A stretch of DNA of 64,000 nucleotides, taken from positions 109,537,677 to 109,601,676 of the forward strand of contig NC_134542.1 of assembly GCF_050624435.1 (NCBI RefSeq). The letters run 5' to 3'. Positions within the stretch are counted from its first letter, which is position 1; each line of letters starts with the position of its first letter. The translations under genes were made by a program, and so were the position numbers. This document shows positions 59,894-64,000 of the stretch, in pieces. The DNA is from Tenrec ecaudatus. Lineage: Eukaryota > Chordata > Mammalia > Afrosoricida > Tenrecidae. Under the pieces are notes generated by a model, which saw only the letters and a program-made list of their open reading frames with translations, was not told the DNA's origin and did not search any database.

Positions 59894-60254
59894 GTACGTA
59901 TAATATTTTTTAAAAACATATAGATCATAAAAGATTTTTAAAATTTAAATCATTTTATTAGGGCTTATACAATGGTTTTATGTAGTGAATGAGACACAAA
60001 CTTTCAATGTTGAATGTTTCTTATGAAGTTAAACTGAAATGAGTCATAAAAATTTGTAAAATTGTTTTTAAGAGACAGCGTGCTTTTCAGATTGCATTCA
60101 CAGCCTCGGATCACGCTTCTTCCCCTCTATTAGAAATGACACAAACAAACAAAAAAACAACTAAACATGAACACAAAAAAAGGAAATAACAAGAATATAA
60201 AAAGTTTATGTAGGAAGTACGACTGTTATGGCAGGAACGCCTATTGGCCTATGT

Positions 60255-63200
60255 GCCATCACTGCTGTTATTGGTCGATGCGGTTGAGCTGCTTCAAGTT
60301 GACAATGATCCTGTGCACCTTATGCGACACTGCCTCACAGTGACCGCTCTGCTGGAGTCCATTGTTGCAGCCACCAGCTAATCAGCTTCAATGAGGATCC
60401 TCCTCTTTTTTACTGACCATCAGTAACATCAAACATAATGTCTTCCTCCGGGGATTGGTCCAAGCTAATGGCACGTGCAATTTACACCAGGGAAATCTCA
60501 TCATCCTCCCGTCCGATGAACTCTCTGGCTGTCCTTCTTCAAGACGTGTGCGCATAATCTGGCAGTCCTTGGTATGTTCACTATCCTTTACCAATGTCAT
60601 AATTCAGAAGCATCAATTCTTCTTAGGGCTTCCTTACTTATTAGGAAGCTTAGTCCTGAAGGTGGTATCTTTAGAGTTTAATATTTTAAAGACATATTTT
60701 GTATCAGATTTGCCCAATGTAATATATTGTTTGATTTCCTTATTGCTGCTTCTAAGGCATCAATTGTGTATCCATATTAAAAGTTAAACTTGACAAGTTT
60801 GATATTTTTCCATTTATCATGATGTTTCTTATTCATCCATGTGGGAATTTTTGTTTTCTTTCTGTTGATGTATAATCAATACTGATGTTCTCTGACTTTC
60901 CTCAGTAAGTATTTCATGTCCTCTTCACTTTCAGCAAGTCAGGTGTGCTATCCACCTGTCATGGACTGTAAGTGAGTCTTCCTCTGATCTTGATGACATG
61001 TTCTCTTCTTCATGAAATCCAGAGTCTTGGATTATCAGCTCAGCATATAGATTGAATACAAGAGGAATGAGTCAGTCTCAACACACACCTATCTTGATTA
61101 TAAACCATGTAGCAGAACTATGTTTTCTTCCAACAGTTGGACCTGACTTTTTGAACCAGTTCTGCATGAGTTCAATGGAGTGTTCTGGAATTGACATTCT
61201 TTCTCTAATTGTTATGATCCACACAGTCCCATGAATTTGCATAGTCAATAAAACACAAGTGAACATCATTTATGGTATGATCTCCTTTTATCCAAGATTT
61301 GTTCGTCATCAGCATGATATCCCTCATCCTAAATTCTCTTCTGAATCCAGCTTGACTTCATGTCAGCTCCCTATTTATGTACAGCTGCATCCGCTTTTAT
61401 TATATTCAACACTGTTTTACTTAAGTGTGATATCAACAATGTTGCTTGATAATTTCTTTATTTCATTCAATGTGTTTCTTTGTAATGGGAAAAATATCCT
61501 CCTTTGACAATAGATTGGCCAGGTACCTCTTTCAAATGTCTTAGCACACAGATGGGTGAGCACTTCCAGGGTTGGCCTGTTGGCTGATGCATTTCAATTG
61601 TTTTTATGTCAATTCCTGGAGCCGTGTCCTCTACCAATGCTTTAAATGCTGCTGGAAATGATTCTTTCCACTCAAGTAATCATCTGCTGCCCTCAGAAAT
61701 GATTGAATGGCAGCCATTATTTTGCAGAGTGAATCTATTTATTCCTTTGATATTTCCTGTATCATTCCATATCTTTCCCATAAATTCTTTCAATATTTCA
61801 ATTCAAGGTCTGACATTTTCCTTTAGTTCTTCAATCTTGAGAAATGCCAGACATAAATTTCACTTTAATCCTAGTCTTCTCTCATTTCATTGTGTTTATT
61901 TACTTTGTCTTCTCAGCTGCCCTTTGAACGATTTTCTCCAGGTCTTTTACTTTATCACTTCTTCCATTCACATTAGCTACTCTGCATTCAAGGACAAGTT
62001 TAGTAGTCTCATCTACCATTCACTTTGATCTTTTCTTTCTATCCTCTGCTTTCCTTTTTCCATGTATGATGTCCTAGGTTAATGTTCAAATCATTGAATC
62101 TGTTTTGATATGATCTCTAGGTTTAGGTGGGATAAACATAATGTTTTATGTTGGCGTCTGTAGACTTGTTTTAATTTTGTTCTGCTCCATCTCCAGTTTG
62201 TCTATGAGCTGTTGATCTGTGCTGCATAAGCAGCTTGGCCTCCTCTGACTGACGCTATGGCTAATATCCCCCTTGTCTCTTACCACTGATGCAGGGAATT
62301 TGATTCGGGGTATTCCACCAAGTGAGGTCAATGCGTATGTCACCGTTTATATATTAAAAAATGTTTAAGTATACATCATTGGTCTTACAAAATTCTATCG
62401 TTTTTGGTATCACCTTGTGGATCCTTCGCTGTTTCCAAGGTTCACAGTCAAAGCCCCATTAGTCCTCAGTGTGTCTTGATTGTATGCTGATTAATTTCAG
62501 ACTGCCGTGATTGGTAAAAATGTTCAATTCTCCTAGGCATTACTGGCTGGTTCATAAATGTGTGTAATAGTCGTGTTAACTGGTCTTCCCTGTAGGTAAG
62601 TGACACTGTCTTATCACTCGCAGTGCTGTGTGTCAGAATAGATCTCGAAATGTTCTCAGCGATGAGTGTAATTCCCTTCCTCGTTGATTTATAATTTCCA
62701 GCATTGGGACTGTCTGATTCCAAATGGCCAATACCACTCCATTTTAGCTCATTGATGTTTAGAATTTTGATCTTCAGGAATTTCATTTTACTTCATACAG
62801 CTTTATATTTTCTTAGAGTAATACTTTATGCAGTCAAGATTTTAGTTATTAATGCATGTGTGCCGGTGTTTCTTTCTGTTTTGTGGTATTTCCAAAATGG
62901 CCAGTGAAGGCTCCAAATGCTTACTCCCTCCACAGGGTAAATGTCAACTGTACTTTGAGGAGAGAGCTCTTTCCCAGGCATAGGTTTAATGCTTTCCTGT
63001 CTAAAAGGCTCCAGCCCTATATCAGCAGTGTTCTATTATTCATAAGTTTTCACCTCCACTCATCTGTCAGTTCCTGTGATGCTGGGAGCCATATCACTCG
63101 AATGTGCATTCCAGGTACTAGCCCTGTCATCTACAGTGAATCATTTGGGCCGAACTAAGGTCAGAAGACTATGAAAAAAGGACCTGGCTATCTACTTCTG
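60255..63200 (-). mobile_element. Nearly full-span RTE (BovB/RTE1-type) LINE remnant
   Basis: Read in reverse complement from the 3' side: 'ccattgttgcagccaccag', 'ctggcagtccttggtatgtt', 'cttcactttcagcaagtcagg', 'cattctttctctaattgttatg', 'catagtcaataaaacacaag', 'cttctgaatccagcttgac', 'gtcttctctcattt' and 'gtgtaatagtcgtgttaactgg'. It reaches the 5' ORF end with 'gaatttcattttacttcat' and 'agccctatatcagcagtg'. It spans about 2.9 kb with many frame breaks. It begins about 360 bp after the LRP1B exon and is antisense to it. Confidence 0.85.
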
Positions 63201-64000
63201 AAAAGGCTGGCCAATGACCTACTTACCCAAAACCAATTTAAAAAGTGCCTTCATAAGGAACGGAACTATTATTATCTGTTCCATGTGGCATGGGAGATAT
63301 TTTGCTAACAAAAGCAAATGCCTGCTTACAAAAACATCCTTATTACTTTAATACTTTGGATTAACTTCGCCTTCTGATGCCTTCAAGTACTTAGTAATTC
63401 TGTTAAAGTCATTGAGGTCAAAACTCTCCTCATTTCATACTTTTTGTCCTTTAGGAATCAAAAATTTTCAACAAAGAGCTGTTAGTAAGTACCCAAGTAA
63501 TATCATATATTTAAGTGGAATTAGAATTTTATTACTGTTGCACTGTGTCAAATTCAGGTACATGGTTTTCATTCTATGGAGCTGAAATATAGAGATCTCT
63601 TTCCTTTCCTATGTAAGTCATCCTCAATCTAACCTGAAACCCATTAACATTGAGTCAATTTTGTTTCACTTATATTCTGAATTCTCTCTTAAAGTTACCT
63701 CTTCTTATGAATTGTAATGTGATGTTTTCTCTTTCCTTAACAAATAATCAGGTATACTAATCTACCTGGTTTAAAAATGTGCCCAATAATATATGTGTCC
63801 ATAATCACTCATCTCTTTCCTTTAACTGCCTTAATCACCTTCGTTGTTTGTTAATTTTCTTTGCTGGAAGGTAGGGATAGGTAATGAGCATTAGATGACT
63901 TCGACTATGAAAAACTACTGTGACCATCCTTCCTTTACACGTGATTAAAAAATAAAAACTGCCAATGTTGAAACAATGAAGAAAAGTTGAACAAAATTTC
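63201..64000. other. Intron downstream of the exon
   Basis: No repeat recognised. Holds the microexon-like segment at 63455-63484. Confidence 0.4.
63455..63484 (+). other. Microexon-like segment, 30 nt, phase-compatible with the LRP1B exon
   Basis: A pyrimidine-rich acceptor (tactttttgtcctttag) immediately precedes 30 nt that end at a near-perfect donor (gtaagt at 63485). The upstream exon ends in phase 0, and the 30 nt read as ten sense codons, ESKIFNKELL, with no stop. They do not resemble the expected next LRP1B residues (about VRHLYGIT). This would therefore be an extra cassette, or chance splice signals. No homology supports it. Confidence 0.2.

Overview
This is AT-rich, repeat-dense intronic DNA from a placental mammal. 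The lineage looks afrotherian and most likely a tenrec (Echinops-like). Three things point there. There are many AfroSINE-type tRNA-derived SINEs, recognised by a 3' part reading like 'ctatgagtcggaatcgactcgatggcaatgggtttggtt'-type sequence in degenerate form. There are many RTE (BovB/RTE1-type) LINE fragments. There is also a copy resembling the horizontally transferred hAT transposon SPIN at 37.6 kb, which among afrotherians is known from tenrec. The species call is an inference from recognised repeats; no database was searched.

The only protein-coding sequence I can defend is one exon at 59671-59893 on the + strand. It encodes 74 full codons of an LDL-receptor-class-B (YWTD) beta-propeller and matches LRP1B much better than LRP1. 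The window is therefore the 3' 59.7 kb of one very long intron, the exon, and 4.1 kb of the next intron. A 30-nt in-frame microexon-like segment sits at 63455-63484. I regard the other open frames as chance ORFs in repeats, LTRs and microsatellites.

Layout. 0-19 kb: scattered 3' ends of a poly-A-tailed L1-mobilised element ('gagcccccaataaaatg' 3' end), AfroSINEs, an RTE 3' half at 12.8 kb, and two solo LTRs plus one 3' LTR fragment. 19.1-25.9 kb: an RTE graveyard, with a + copy abutting a - copy and a second - copy broken by a hAT element, a + RTE fragment and a SINE. 26-37 kb: SINEs, deleted RTE copies, and a 28-nt poly-A-tailed retroinsertion with a 15-bp target duplication. 37-41 kb: a GC-rich patch, the SPIN-like element, a TIR-bearing MITE and a long (TC)n(AC)n microsatellite. 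40.7-49.2 kb: four solo LTRs of one family (about 500 bp, TG...CA, 5-bp target duplications), an L1-type 3' end and a mariner transposase remnant. 49-59 kb: mostly unique intron with SINEs, an RTE 3' end and another L1-type copy. 59.67-59.89 kb: the exon. 60.2-63.2 kb: a nearly full-span RTE on the - strand, starting about 360 bp downstream of the exon.

There is no operon-like or gene-system organisation. The biology visible here is one constrained exon in a long intron shaped by several classes of transposon, some with clear insertion signatures (target-site duplications, twin-priming inversion, nesting). I saw no candidate for a new multi-gene system.
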